A DNA stretch of 64,000 bases, from assembly GCA_035578175.1 (NCBI GenBank), contig JAQMRL010000006.1, positions 27,226,393-27,290,392 of the forward strand, given 5' to 3'. The DNA comes from Catonia carolina (Eukaryota; Arthropoda; Insecta; Hemiptera; Achilidae). The translations under genes were made by a program, and so were the position numbers. Positions 13,101 through 21,880 of the stretch are shown here, one piece after another. Within the stretch, counting starts at the first letter, position 1. Every line of letters starts with the position of its first letter. The notes beneath the pieces were generated by a model, which ran no database searches, was not told the DNA's origin, and saw only the letters and a list, made by a program, of their open reading frames with translations.

Positions 13101-13271
13101 AATTGAATAATTCAATGTGGATTTTTTGTTTCAGATAAAAATTTAAAAACTTATTTAGATCAAATAGATCAAATAGAAGACAGCGTAACAAAATTAGAAC
13201 AAGCAGCGTATAAATTAGATGCTTATTCAAAACGTCTTGAAGCTAAATTTAAAAGTTTAGAGAAAAGATAG
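4113..13271 (+). CDS. Blos2: BLOC-1 complex subunit 2, four exons
   Basis: Coding exons 4113-4158, 5626-5756, 9672-9783 and 13135-13271 join to 426 nt, giving 141 residues plus TAG; human BLOC1S2 is about the same length. Introns are all GT-AG (donors GTAAAC, GTATGT, GTCAGT; acceptors CACAG, TTCAG, TTCAG), and split codons Gly16 and Tyr97 join cleanly. The N-terminal 30 residues are low complexity. Family signatures follow: [14 protein letters not shown] (residues 46-59 with the exon edge), [10 protein letters not shown] from residue 60, and [19 protein letters not shown] near the C-terminus. The last two exons look alpha-helical/coiled-coil, as expected for this subunit. In the family it is part of BLOC-1 (lysosome-related organelle biogenesis, endosomal sorting) and BORC (lysosome positioning). 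The start is the first ATG in the exon and gives a normal-length protein. The introns carry many transposon insertions but no coding lesion is seen. Confidence 0.95.
5385..5605 (-). pseudogene. LINE-A C-terminal fragment in Blos2 intron 1
   Basis: The minus-strand frame is highly charged and contains [20 protein letters not shown], the LINE-A tail pattern with Trp replaced by Tyr-Tyr. The frame reads upstream without a stop to about 5605, and [12 protein letters not shown] precedes the first Met. A poly(T) tract at 5350-5366 on the plus strand would be the A-tail of this minus-strand copy. It ends only 20 bp before Blos2 exon 2. Confidence 0.5.
5626..5756 (+). CDS. Blos2: Blos2 coding exon 2
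   Basis: It follows acceptor TTCACAG and ends in phase 0 at donor GTATGT. It encodes residues 16-59, including a Ser/Thr-rich linker and the start of the conserved helical core ([14 protein letters not shown]). Confidence 0.95.
5786..6210 (-). repeat. R6 interspersed repeat, copy 1
   Basis: The same sequence as 50222-50637 in opposite orientation: tracts such as GAGGCGGCGAGAAAAACTCA and the segment around GTCCAACACTACTTC are shared. On the minus strand it ends in an A-rich tail (5786-5796), suggesting a retroposed element. It has higher GC than the intron around it. A third fragment lies at 37540-37625. Confidence 0.7.
6515..7122 (+). mobile_element. PIF/Harbinger remnant in Blos2 intron 2
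   Basis: Terminal inverted repeats pair AGATAAGCGCACAG (6515) with GGGTAAGCACACAG (minus strand from 7122) and continue with ACACTGGTCA versus ACGCTGGTCA. The element is flanked by TAA at 6512-6514 and 7123-7125, the 3-bp duplication typical of PIF/Harbinger. Inside, ATG 6661 opens a Ser/Asp-rich frame reading into [16 protein letters not shown], like the region just before the conserved RMS motif of Harbinger transposases; it stops at 6807 and the catalytic part is absent. A 608-bp internally deleted copy. Confidence 0.7.
7123..7665. other. Intronic spacer, nothing recognised
   Basis: No element ends or coding signal were recognised. Confidence 0.4.
7666..8415. mobile_element. Possible TIR element in Blos2 intron 2
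   Basis: The 13-bp AGGGGAGCAGACC at 7666-7678 is mirrored by GTCTGCTCCCCTT at 8403-8415, with A/T-rich TTTT continuing on both sides. A 750-bp non-autonomous DNA element is possible, but no clear target duplication was found and chance cannot be excluded. Confidence 0.35.
8416..9240. other. Intronic spacer, nothing recognised
   Basis: AT-rich intron sequence with no recognised repeat or coding signal. Confidence 0.4.
9241..9390 (-). pseudogene. LINE-A C-terminal fragment in Blos2 intron 2
   Basis: On the minus strand one frame reads [20 protein letters not shown], a clear match to the LINE-A tail motif found at 27500-28016 (NTNWIENRRKAYSEQM). It is flanked by a broken upstream part. It lies about 280 bp before Blos2 exon 3. 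Confidence 0.6.
9672..9783 (+). CDS. Blos2: Blos2 coding exon 3
   Basis: The acceptor is CTTTCAG. It encodes residues 60-96 ([10 protein letters not shown] through DLNEK) plus one base of Tyr97. The donor is the less usual GTCAGT. Confidence 0.95.
10110..10945 (-). mobile_element. P-like THAP-domain transposon remnant
   Basis: Imperfect terminal inverted repeats of about 26 bp: GGTTACTATACTAGATGGTA at 10110 against GGTTACTTTACTAGACGGTA read on the minus strand from 10945. The interior encodes a broken THAP-domain protein on the minus strand (separate entry). THAP DNA-binding domains are the N-terminal module of P-element transposases, so a P-superfamily element is the natural reading. No catalytic domain remains in this 836-bp copy. 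The flanks do not show a clean 8-bp duplication. Confidence 0.55.
10285..10805 (-). pseudogene. THAP-domain protein, broken
   Basis: The minus-strand ATG 10805-10803 opens a THAP zinc finger: Cys pair in [20 protein letters not shown], then after a stop [12 protein letters not shown] and GRVCSVH, which supplies the final Cys and His. In-frame stops after ETR and after SVH, then a decayed stretch, break it. A downstream open segment (about 10520-10285) is acidic and ends in a Leu/Lys/Glu-rich helix, [16 protein letters not shown], like the coiled coil that often follows THAP domains. It lies in Blos2 intron 3 and is inferred to be the DNA-binding end of a P-like transposase. Confidence 0.65.
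10946..11793. other. Intronic spacer, nothing recognised
   Basis: AT-rich sequence in Blos2 intron 3. No features were recognised. Confidence 0.4.
11808..12117 (+). mobile_element. SINE2, full-length, Blos2 intron 3
   Basis: A tRNA-derived SINE. The head has an A-box-like TGGTCTAGGGG and a perfect B box GGTTCAAATCC. The body ends in GATTGCAACGTACAGACATT plus an A-rich tail. The 14-bp target duplication ATAGATCAATTAAC is at 11794-11807 and 12118-12131. Other copies are at 43903, 47002, 39935 (truncated) and 49418 (truncated). Confidence 0.9.
12232..12363 (+). repeat. Degenerate direct repeats
   Basis: A ~35-bp unit beginning TTCCCCAGTCACTGTTAC occurs at 12232 and again at 12328, about 95 bp apart. 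Related GTCACGGT/ACCGTGA words recur at 12160-12200 and, inverted, at 13025-13090, so these may be the edges of a decayed element filling the end of intron 3. Confidence 0.5.
12364..13134. other. Intronic spacer before Blos2 exon 4
   Basis: AT-rich with a CT-rich stretch at 12590-12620. Apart from the inverted GTCACGGT-like words near 13040-13070, nothing was recognised. Confidence 0.4.
13135..13271 (+). CDS. Blos2: Blos2 coding exon 4
   Basis: The acceptor is TTTCAG. It completes Tyr97 and encodes the C-terminal coiled coil ([20 protein letters not shown] and onward), ending at TAG 13269-13271. An ATTAAA poly(A)-signal-like hexamer lies about 20 bp after the stop. Confidence 0.95.
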
Positions 13272-13283
13272 GATTTAGATGAT

Positions 13284-13336
13284 AATAATTAAAGATATAT
13301 TCATTAATTTTTTAAGAATTTATATCTTTAATTATT
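13284..13336. repeat. Inverted repeat in Blos2 3' UTR
   Basis: The perfect 16-bp arms AATAATTAAAGATATA (13284-13299) and TATATCTTTAATTATT (13321-13336) enclose 21 nt. They begin 13 bp after the Blos2 stop and would form a hairpin in the transcript. Confidence 0.7.
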
Positions 13337-13462
13337 ATTTTTATGTTATTTAAATTTAAGTTACTTGCAATGTTAGAAAAAATTATATAGTTATATTGTC
13401 AGCGTAACGATTGTGCATCAGTGAGAAAAGTCCTAAAAAATATATTAATATTATTATTATTA

Positions 13463-13820
13463 TTATTTCTTGTTAGATCCTACTAGGGATGCATTTCTCT
13501 TAGTTCCAGCCAGTTTCCGGATGACCCATGCTGCCTTCATTTTTTCTGCATGTGATCTTTTTCGCTCCTCTGTCCAGGCCGTTCCCGTTCTCCTCGGCCC
13601 TCCCAAGCACTTTAGATTCTCAATTTTCTGCTTCATTTCTGTTCTATTGAGAAGTGTTTCGCCCGTAATGTCATTCACCAGCATCGTCTCGTGGATCTCC
13701 TTGTGCCATCTCGTTGTAGTTTTCCTGCCCTCCCAGTACTTCCATAACTGCTTCGTTAGTCTGGAGTCGTGCATCCTCGCTATGTGGCCGAAGAATGCCA
13801 GTCGTCTCTGCTGGATAATA
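13463..13820 (-). pseudogene. LINE-A ORF2 C-terminus
   Basis: The minus-strand frame runs from about 13820 to 13463. It begins QQRRLAFFGHIARMHDSRLT, the typical RRL-x-FFGH-x-x-RM block that follows the reverse transcriptase in many non-LTR elements. It ends with the LINE-A tail motif (GTAWTEERKRSHAEKMKAAW) and a basic end. It is about 118 codons without a stop, the best preserved copy of this tail in the window. The reverse transcriptase itself is missing. It lies just downstream of Blos2. Confidence 0.8.
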
Positions 13821-13856
13821 TTAATATTATTTTAATTAAAATACACATTCCTTGTA

Positions 13857-15185
13857 CAGGGTGCGGCAGAAAGGATGAACGGTTTTCAAAAAAGCAATAT
13901 GTCGTTAATTGTGCATAAAAAAACATTTATTTACAGAATAATATTCACATGATCTTACCATTTTAGAAAATTAATGTTTGAAAACAACATCTGCCAGGTG
14001 ACGGCCGTTTTCAGCGATGCACTTTACAAGCCGCTCTCGGAAGTTGGCTTCTACTCTTTCTAACATTGCCCTGCCAATTTGTTCGACTTCCACACGAATT
14101 GCTTCCTTTAGTTCTTGAAGTGTACGTGGTTTATGCTGGTAAACACGTGACTTGAGGAAACCCCACAAGAAGTAGTCGCACATGGACAGGTCTGGGGAAC
14201 GAGGAGGCCATTCAATGTCACCAAACCGAGAAATGATGCGACCACGAAAAACAGCCCGAATTGCTTCCATTGAATTTCTTGCGGTGTGAGCTGTCGCCCC
14301 GTCCTGCTGAAACCATACTTGCCGGATAGGAATACGTTTTCTTCTTAGTTCAGGTAGGAAGAATTAAGTGAACATCTGTCTATAACGTTCCGAGGTTACA
14401 GTTACAGTGGTCCCGTTGTCGTCTTCAAAAAAGTATGGACCAATAACAACTGTACTGCTCACAGCACACCAAACTGTCACCTTGGGACTGTGTAATGATC
14501 TCTCATGCATTAATTTTGGATTTTCATCTGACCAATAACGACAGTTCTGCTGATTAACGGTACCATTCAAATGAAAATGTGCTTCATCTGTCGTAAACAA
14601 AATGATGTTTTCATTTTGGTCAAGTATGGCCTCCATTTCTCGAGCAAAATTTAGCCGCTTTACATAATCGCCAGGATTCAATTGTTGAACAATGGCCATT
14701 TTGTAGGGATGAAATCCTATATCGTTATGTAAAATACGCCTTACTGACCTATCACTGATGTTCAGTTCAAAAGAATGTCTCCTAGCAGATTGACGAGGAC
14801 TACGGAGTATGGCTTGCCGAACTCTTTCCACATTTTCTGGAGTGCGTACAGTGCGATGAGCCCCGGCGGTCGTTTATTCATCACTGTTCCTACTGAACGA
14901 AATGATTTAACCCAACGTAAAATGGTGTTACGAGTGGGTACACTGTCATTTCTCGCAAGATTGAAATGACGACGAAACTCGCGCTGAACTGCAACGATAC
15001 TCTCGTTATTACGCACAAAACTGTCGTAAGTAAACACACGATGTTGCACACTCCACGACTCCATGATGCCGACTAAACAATGGTATGATCTACAGAACGC
15101 ATGGCCACTTCAGTCGCCCCACTCCCACTACCCAGATCAGAATACTATCTGTTCTAAAAACATCCATCCTTTCTGCCGCACCCTG
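13857..15185 (-). mobile_element. IS630/mariner-type transposon, nearly intact
   Basis: The terminal inverted repeats start CAGGGTGCGGCAGAAAGGAT at both ends and the element is flanked by TA (13855-13856, 15186-15187). Length is 1329 bp. It carries one transposase on the minus strand with only two lesions (separate entry). This is the least decayed autonomous-type element in the window. Confidence 0.9.
13971..15064 (-). pseudogene. IS630/mariner-type transposase (DD41D spacing)
   Basis: Reading begins at MESWSVQHRVFTYDSF (ATG 15064), an N-terminal helix-turn-helix of the kind Pfam labels DUF4817. A one-base frameshift near 14860 moves the frame into ENVERVRQAILRSPRQSARR. The first catalytic Asp is in TTDEAHFHLNG, the second in WFQQDGATAHTAR, and the third in SPDLSMCDYFLWG. 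There are 41 residues between the last two, so the spacing is DD41D if those are the catalytic residues. One in-frame TAA (near 14366) follows RYRQMFT; the frame then continues unchanged to the C-terminus at 13971. All catalytic residues are present. No protein can be made from this copy without repair of both lesions. Confidence 0.9.
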
Positions 15186-15225
15186 TATAAAACCACCAGT
15201 AATATGGTAATTTGGAAGAAGAATA

Positions 15226-16169
15226 TGAGGTGTCACCCAAAAGTATTTTCAACCTTCCTTCGAATCTCCATGCTGACGTTATTCTTTGTCATCTACCTCG
15301 TAGCATCCTTCAAAGTAATCCTCATTTGACTGTACCCGCTCCTATTGGTCTTTCAACTTTCCGAAACCGTTTTAGAAGTTAGTTTTTGGAATGGTTTTTA
15401 GTGCACCCATCACATTCTTCTCAATCCTCTCATTGTCGTCAAATCGGTGCCCTTTGAGTGGAATTTCCAGATTTTGGAAATACGCAAAAGTCACTGGGAT
15501 CTATGTCAGCACTGTACGAAGGCTGACGAAGGTGCTTAATTTGGTGTTTTGTCAAAAACTGTTGCACAATGTTCGATGAATGTGCTGGAACATTATTGTG
15601 GCAAAGAAGCCAGTTTTGCACACACGTGACTCAATACAAATTATCAGTAAAAATTTTTGAAACACTTTTCAGAATTCCAAGATCTTTTTCTAGTTTATGC
15701 ACAGTCAAACGATGATCTTTAATCGTAAGTCACACATGCTTGAAATTTTTTGGTGTTATTTGGGGTAGAAAGTCGTCCCGAACACGGGTCACTGTCATCA
15801 GACGTGAGGCCATTCTTAAATCGCTTGTACCACTCTTTTATTTGTGTTTTACCCATACACTTGCTCCCAAAGGACTTGTGCATCATTTCAATCGTTTTTG
15901 CTTTACTCTTTTCAAGTATGAAACAAAAATTGATGTAAATTCGTTGATCTGATCTTTCTGTCATTTTCAACGATAAAAAAATCTGACAAACATAATCAAA
16001 GCACTCTACAAAAAGACATACTGTATGTGAAATAACACGTTCTGTTCATAAACGTAGAATCTGGCTAGTTCGTGAAAAGATACTGGCTACTCGTGTATCT
16101 CACAGAGGTCACTACAAACATTGGCGTGGAAATTTGAAGATAGGTCGGATATTTTTGGGACACACCTCA
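15226..16169 (-). mobile_element. mariner (DD34D type), internally deleted
   Basis: Imperfect inverted ends TGAGGTGTCACCCAAAAGTA and the inverse near 16169, with TA on both sides (15224-15225, 16170-16171). The minus strand encodes the mariner helix-turn-helix (ERSDQRIYINFCF, WYKRFKNG) at 15970-15719 and then, after a deletion near 15630, WLLCHNNVPAHSS and SADIDPSDF at 15621-15439. The first catalytic Asp and central domain are missing and the second Asp is changed to Asn. Length is 944 bp against about 1.3 kb for a full mariner. Confidence 0.85.
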
Positions 16170-16245
16170 TATATATTTAAATTATCAATATAATGCGACC
16201 GTTGAAAATACCTATTTAGGATGTTTGATAAAATAATATTAATTG

Positions 16246-16498
16246 AAGGGGTCGGCGGAAGAAAGTGCTAACCCACAAAATTTCCAGCATGATTTTTCTT
16301 AAATATTCTGTAAAAATAAAATGTTTAGCACGTTTTAAACAGAATGCTATATTTATGATCTTAAGAACCTAGATTTACAGAAAATAACAAATGTTTAACA
16401 AAAGTTCAAAAACTTGATTTGTAGATTTCATTTAACTTTTAAAATGACTGCGTAAATTTATGTTGATGTGGGTTAGCACTGTCTTCTCCCGACCCCTT
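16246..16498. mobile_element. MITE with ~30-bp TIRs
   Basis: AAGGGGTCGGCGGAAGAAAG at 16246 is mirrored by CCCGACCCCTT ending at 16498, with continued pairing through GTGCTAACCCACA. At 253 bp it has no coding capacity, so it is a short non-autonomous DNA element. It sits between inverted TAGGATGTTT-ATAAAATAATA words at 16206-16236 and 16834-16862. Confidence 0.7.
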
Positions 16499-16845
16499 AA
16501 ATTTATATTAAATTTATTACTCATTCATAATTCTGGGTGTGAACATACTAAAATTAAGCTACAATTGAGGTCAGTTTTGATGACAAGTTAACCTATTGCA
16601 ATACAGATTAGGGTTAACCTAAACATTATGTGATCCCCATTTCAGTAAACATTCCTTGATAGGTATACTTAGCAGGACTTAACATAAAAAAAAGAAATTG
16701 TTTACTGTTCTGGCACTAGAAATACATTATTCAAGTCCCTGTAAAGCAAAATTTAATATTTTACAACATATATATTTTTCCCGTTAGTACTGCCCTATTA
16801 AGGGTTAATAAAATTTTGTATGATATTTTTTATTATTTTATTAAA
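16499..16845. other. AT-rich spacer
   Basis: No coding signal was recognised. The interval may be the interior of an element bounded by the inverted words near 16206 and 16862. Confidence 0.35.
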
Positions 16846-17064
16846 CATCCTATGTAGGATTTTTAAACAGCCGTATTATTTAAAATTGAAATATATATTT
16901 TCTAACCACCAGAATACGGTAACATAAAACACTTACCAATGTTTATAGCGCTTTCGTGTATCTTGTACACATCCACTATGGTATGTGTACAAGATACACG
17001 AAAGCGCTATAAACATTGGTAAGTGTTTTATGTTACCATATTCTGGTGGTTAGAAAATAAATAT
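16846..17064. repeat. Repeat with near-perfect palindrome
   Basis: Arms 16891-16972 and 16983-17064 (82 nt each) are inverted copies with about two mismatches around a 10-nt loop. The left arm plus upstream sequence (16846-16972) matches a second copy at 22885-23023 that has no inverted arm. The palindrome therefore formed by inverting the end of an existing repeat. Confidence 0.85.
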
Positions 17065-17078
17065 TTTTTATATATATA

Positions 17079-17792
17079 GGGTGATTCAAAAAGAGCGCCG
17101 GTTTTGATATATCAAATTAAGAGATTTATTTTATTGAAAAACTGAAAATAAATACATCAACAAGTTCATCTTTCCTTCCGATTTTATGTATGAAAAATGA
17201 TGTCATGCATGTATCCTCCTCTACTGCGCTGGCACGCATCAACTCTGTCCATGAAATTGGATATTACTGTACGACAAGTTTCGACTTCCATTTGCCCGAT
17301 AACCCGTCGAATTTCCTCCTTCAAGTCATTGATGTTTCGGGGTTTATTGGCATACACCAATGACTTCAGATGACCCCAAAGAGGAAAGTCACAAGGCGTC
17401 AAGTCACACGACCTTGGTAGCCATTGATGGTCGGAATTACGAGAAATTATGCGATCCTGGAACCGTTCACGGTTCCAGGATGTAATGAAGCACGTAATGA
17501 AGCACGTGCGTGCTTCATTACGTCCTAGAGTACCGCGAAGTCGCCTGACAGTAGCCGCATAGCTCTCTCCACTCTGGTAAAATGTTTTGACGATTAACAC
17601 TCGTTGCGCAATAGTAAACTTCTCCATGGTTAGACACAGACTGCGAGAGTACTACACTGCGAACAAGAGAAAGTACAACTGAATTGTCAATCGGAATGTT
17701 CTCCAAAATAGAAATGTGGTCAAACAATGTTGCCAACCGATAAACAAAAATTTACCAGCCGTTTAAAAACCGGCGCTCTTTTTGAATCACCC
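17079..17792 (-). mobile_element. IS630-type element, internally deleted but with intact ORF
   Basis: Terminal inverted repeats of about 27 bp begin GGGTGATTCAAAAAGAGCGC at both ends. Length is 714 bp. The single large ORF fuses transposase ends (next entry). Two tight snap-backs lie at the deletion junction (17454-17481 and 17492-17523). Confidence 0.85.
17184..17627 (-). CDS. Deleted IS630-type transposase, 147-residue fusion
   Basis: It starts at ATG 17627. Residues 1-38 are the N-terminal helix-turn-helix region (MEKFTIAQRVLIVKTFYQSG, with AATVRRLR). The middle catalytic part, including the first two Asp, is absent. After about residue 51 the frame resumes in the C-terminal part (RFQDRIISRN, LTPCDFPLWGHLKS, then NDLKEEIRRVIGQ) and runs to the family's usual end. 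The frame is open throughout, so a product with only the DNA-binding end and the C-terminus is possible. It cannot be an active transposase. By analogy with truncated P-element products it could interfere with relatives, but that is speculation. Confidence 0.7.
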   Translation of the reverse strand: MEKFTIAQRVLIVKTFYQSGESYAATVRRLRGTLGRNEARTCFITCFITSWNRERFQDRIISRNSDHQWLPRSCDLTPCDFPLWGHLKSLVYANKPRNINDLKEEIRRVIGQMEVETCRTVISNFMDRVDACQRSRGGYMHDIIFHT

Positions 17793-18298
17793 TTGATATT
17801 TTGTGATTGAGACAGGATTCATGTAGGGTGAGATAGAGTGATTATGCTGGTCTCTGGATCTCTTCTTTCTCCAAAGTTTCTTGATATAAAGCATCTTATG
17901 GTTGTTTTAAAGGCTTAATTTACTGGAAAAAATTTCAACTAATCATTGATTAGTTACTTTGAGGCATTGTTAACAATGACAATATAAATCATGTAGGTGA
18001 TTTCTACTGATTGTGTTCACATAAAAAATTGTTTCGTTTTGTCTTTGACGTAGTAACCTGTATCTTGACTGTGACTTAATTTAAGTATACTTGCAACACT
18101 ACAGTTGAGTTCACACCCTGGTTTATGTAATTTATATGGGTGTTCAGGATTACAATACTTGAACAATAATAAATTCAAAGCCTTTTTACATTTTAATTGC
18201 CTTTTTCCAATGATTATTTAATTTGTAATAATAAATTACTGTCAACCAAGATCTAATTATTAAAAATATAATTCTAATTATTTAAAGTGATTATAAAT
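17793..18298. other. Spacer, nothing recognised
   Basis: AT-rich with no element ends or coding signal. Confidence 0.4.
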
Positions 18299-18575
18299 AT
18301 GAGTTTTAAAAAACTTTTAATATTCACCTTTTTCACCGCTTTCCATTTCTTTTTTCTTTAACATGCAAGCACTTTTGTAGTGCACAATGTTTCATCAGGT
18401 AATATTCTGAATTCAAAAATTGATAAATGAAGATGCATTCTTCACAATATTTTTAGAAGCTTTATATAATATTACCTGATGAAGTGGTGCGCACCACAAA
18501 AGTGCTCGTAAGTGAAGAAAAAAGAAAAGAAAAGCAGTGAAAAAAGGTGAATATTAAAAGTTTTTTAGAACTCAT
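18299..18575. mobile_element. Foldback/MITE-like inverted repeat
   Basis: The ends are ATGAGTTTTAAAAAACTTTT at 18299 and its inverse ending at 18575. Pairing continues inward through AATATTCACCTTTTTCAC, then AAGCACTTTTGTAGTG and CATCAGGTAATATT, so both arms extend about 110 nt with an A-rich spacer. No coding capacity. Confidence 0.75.
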
Positions 18576-19066
18576 TTTATTAATAATTAATTTTTTAATT
18601 TTATCAGTGTATTCATCCCACATATTTTGGGTAAACACAGTTTTACTTTATTTATTTTAATATTTTAATGTAGTTAATCTTAAAAAACTTTGATTTTTCA
18701 GCATGAATGTAGTAGCATATTGAAGAACAACAATATATTTAGTGTCGTAAAAATAATTTACTCAAACTTAAGTTATATGTCTGAAATAAAGGTGCTGGTC
18801 ACGAAAATACAATTTATGTTTTCTTAAATGGTAGTATGTAAAGATTTAAATAAATATTGAAACGCTTAGTATACTGTGTTTAAAGTGCATGATATATAAA
18901 GAAGTCAATCAGTACCTAACCTTTTTACCAATATATTTGTATTTTTACTGAAAATTTAAGTACTTTTATATATTATTATTACTTAATGTTTCTAGTTTAA
19001 TAATTTTATGTTCTCCATTGGTTTCTTGTATCCAGTCATAAACGTTAAATTTTTTACCATATGTAT
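18576..19066. other. AT-rich spacer
   Basis: No features were recognised. Confidence 0.4.
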
Positions 19067-19576
19067 TGTGACACTTATTGGGACGCTAAGGTCCGTTTCG
19101 GGATCTAGGTAATTAAATAATTAATACGCTAAAGTTTAAAATTACAAGTATTTATTATAACTAATAAATTTACAAAATAAATAATAAACTAATTACAATG
19201 AAGTAATACAATAAATAACTTAAATAATTTACTTAGTACTACTTACAAACAATTAAACAGAATGCACATACACAAAAACTATTCACAACGCACACACACA
19301 AAAAACTGTTCAGCTATAGTTGACCAACACAATGCCTCGGAACCGTTAACCTGTTCTAACGCCCCGATAGCACGCAATAAACACTCGTCAAAGATCAAAC
19401 GAATACTGACTCACTGACCACACTCAAGGGTCTCTTTATATAGGTAGATTAAAGGAATATTCTAGAAAAACAGAGAATTTTGATGCAAATAATAAAGTAC
19501 AAAAAACCCTTTTTTATTAGTACTGGAAAAATTTTAACTATTGTTAACAAGTCACAATAGAATAAAAGGTGTTACA
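19067..19576 (-). mobile_element. Probable solo LTR
   Basis: On the minus strand the interval starts TGTAACACC and ends GTGTCACA. Inside, TATATAAAGAGACC (near 19445) is followed about 25 nt later by TCAGTGAGTCAGT, like a TATA box plus initiator, and AATAAA-type signals lie further on. This is the layout of an insect LTR. No internal gag/pol sequence or convincing target duplication was found, so boundaries are approximate. Confidence 0.4.
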
Positions 19577-20247
19577 GGTAACCAACCGACTCTTTCACAA
19601 ATAGTTGTACAACAAAGACCCTACCTTAATATACATGGCCGTTTTTAAATATCCTTTTATAACTAACCCTATTGTTACTTTGTCACTCTATTATCTACTA
19701 TTCAACACTTTACGAATTTCTAGATCTCTCTTGAACCAAACTCCTCTTCGATATCATCACGTTATATTAATGAACTTCATTTGATATGAAATCATTTATA
19801 CCTGAACCAGAATGTAATTCGCTAATGTTAAATCAAAGTTCAGTTTAGTAGAATGTTGATAATCCGGATTAATTAGAACCAGACCCTGTCCAGGTTATCG
19901 AATTGTCTGGATTTTTGAAATTTACCAATAAAAGACCCTGTAGATGTCTTCAATGTAAAATATTATCTACATTGTCCGTAATCCACTGTTATGTTTACAG
20001 AAGAGGAGCGGATAAATAAAACTATTCATGTACTAAGTAGTAAAATTTTACATGTTTTACTTAAAGAAAAAAATACTGTATTGTATGTCTTATTTTACGT
20101 TCAGTAAATGTAGACCTACAAGAAACTGAAGTACTTAATTAATGTAACATAAAAGTTAAAGACACATAACACGCCACTTGCAGGTACTCTGTCGACAATG
20201 GCAAGTAATAGTCGTTTTTGGCGTTTTTATACAAGTACATACATACT
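19577..20247. other. Spacer with a possible pogo/Tigger end
   Basis: CAGTTTAGTAG followed by TTGATAATCCGGATT at 19841-19880 resembles the terminal repeats of Tigger/pogo elements. No second end was found. Otherwise nothing was recognised. Confidence 0.3.
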
Positions 20248-20872
20248 CAGGGGCGCCAAAATGGGTTATTATAAAAAATTAAAATAAAATAAACAAACTA
20301 TGATGTTTATCAAAATTGCGATACGAGTGGAAAAAATAATTATTCCAAAAAAAACCACAAAAATTTAGGTTTACAGAATGCCTTGCAATATGTGCTCAAC
20401 AAATAATTATCTTAACCTGAAACTTAAACGATCCAGTTCACTCAACAACATTTCATTCCAGGCGTATATTTATAAGAGAATTTTGTCATGAGTCCTGTGT
20501 TGTTGCACTTGTTGCTGAAATTTTATTTGTGGTCGCGATAATAATTGTATGAAATCTGAAGTCAGGTTGTGAGTTTTTGTTGTGGAAATTGGGGCTTTGT
20601 AATATCCTTGGATTGAGGTCGAAATATGGGTTTGGATTTTTGTTTACGGTGGTACATATGATTGTAAATAGATAGGTATATGATTGGAGGATGGTTGATG
20701 GTTAAAATTTATATATTTGTCCGAAAACGGAGCCCTTGTGTCAGAAAAGTTAGGCTGATTGACATCAGACAATAATAATAAATAAATAATTGGTTGTATT
20801 GAAAGATTGGGATCCAGGTGGCGCCAAGTGACTACCTTGCATGGTTGACATTTTGCTCTGGAGCCGCCACTA
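20248..20872. mobile_element. hAT-like MITE
   Basis: The left end is CAGGGGCGCC; the right end, read inward on the minus strand, is TAGTGGCGGCTCC, both like hAT termini. Flanking octamers TACATACT (20240-20247) and AACATACT (20873-20880) agree at 7 of 8 positions, the size of a hAT target duplication. It is 625 bp without a transposase. Confidence 0.5.
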
Positions 20873-20998
20873 AACATACTGTAACTGAACGTTGTAAGAG
20901 CAGTCAATTTGTTTCACCAGAATCAATCCAGATTATTTAAACTCTACTGTATTAAATAAAAATTATTGTTATTTTTTTTTTCATTTGTGATTCTTACC

Positions 20999-21384
20999 AT
21001 GTTGTTGTTTAGGTCATCAGCCGAAGGGCTAGTTTGAACCTGTACAGGTTTTACTAAGTAAAACAAGGAGTTTACAATTGCCTTACTCACTGAGTGGAAA
21101 AGTACGCTTATCAGCATGCAGGACCCTCTGAAAAGCACTTATTTTCCACTCTGCTAATGACACCTTCACTTCATTCACCACAGGGTCTGGCTAAATAATG
21201 AAATTCATTACTTTCAGAGGAGATAACTCTGATTAGTGTCTTTTACACCTCTGCTTCTTCAGTTCTTAAATGATTCAGTCATTTAATTGGCTGACCATGT
21301 AATAAGAAATAAAAATACTTATTTTAGCCCTGCAAGTAATAAATTGAGTGCAAATAATCTGGCACTCCACCTGTCTGTTATTCT
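20999..21384 (-). mobile_element. R4 retroposon, copy 2
   Basis: Minus-strand copy. The plus strand begins ATGTTGTTGTTTAGG (the tail) and ends near CCACCTGTCTGTTAT, the family 5' end. It is almost full length. Confidence 0.8.
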
Positions 21385-21681
21385 TACCATATTAAAAAAA
21401 AAATCATCGGTACTTGCAATTGTTCAAGTGGTATGAAGAGCTTAAAAGTTTCAGAAATGAGGCTCAAAGGGTTCACTATGTCAGCCTTGTTGAACTAAAC
21501 AATAAAAATTTGGATATATAAGTTTGTACTCTGCACCAAAAGCATTAACTATCAATTTTTTAATAAATTTTAAAAATTAATTATTATTTTTATTGTAAAT
21601 TTATCATATATTATGTAAATAGCATAAAGAAAATTGTTATGTGATCAATTTGTTTTGTAGATAGACATAGATTAATTTATA

Positions 21682-21880
21682 CAGGATGATTATAAATAAA
21701 ATATACATTTTTGATAGCGTATAGAAAATTTCTGTAAGTTTTTATCTATAATTTATATATATTCAACGTGTACACCATTTGTAACATAATAGATATTAAC
21801 GCAGCTGTCCAATTTGTCCTAAACACGAGGTACCATATCCTAGTCAATGGTGGGAACAACGAGTGTCAACCTCAACTGTG
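21682..21880 (-). pseudogene. IS630-type transposase 3' end remnant
   Basis: On the minus strand a decayed frame includes TNGVHVEYI, matching the C-terminal TKGAHVEV-type ending seen at 51755. The terminus ACAGGATGATTATAAATA resembles IS630-type ends. No other part of the element remains. Confidence 0.4.
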
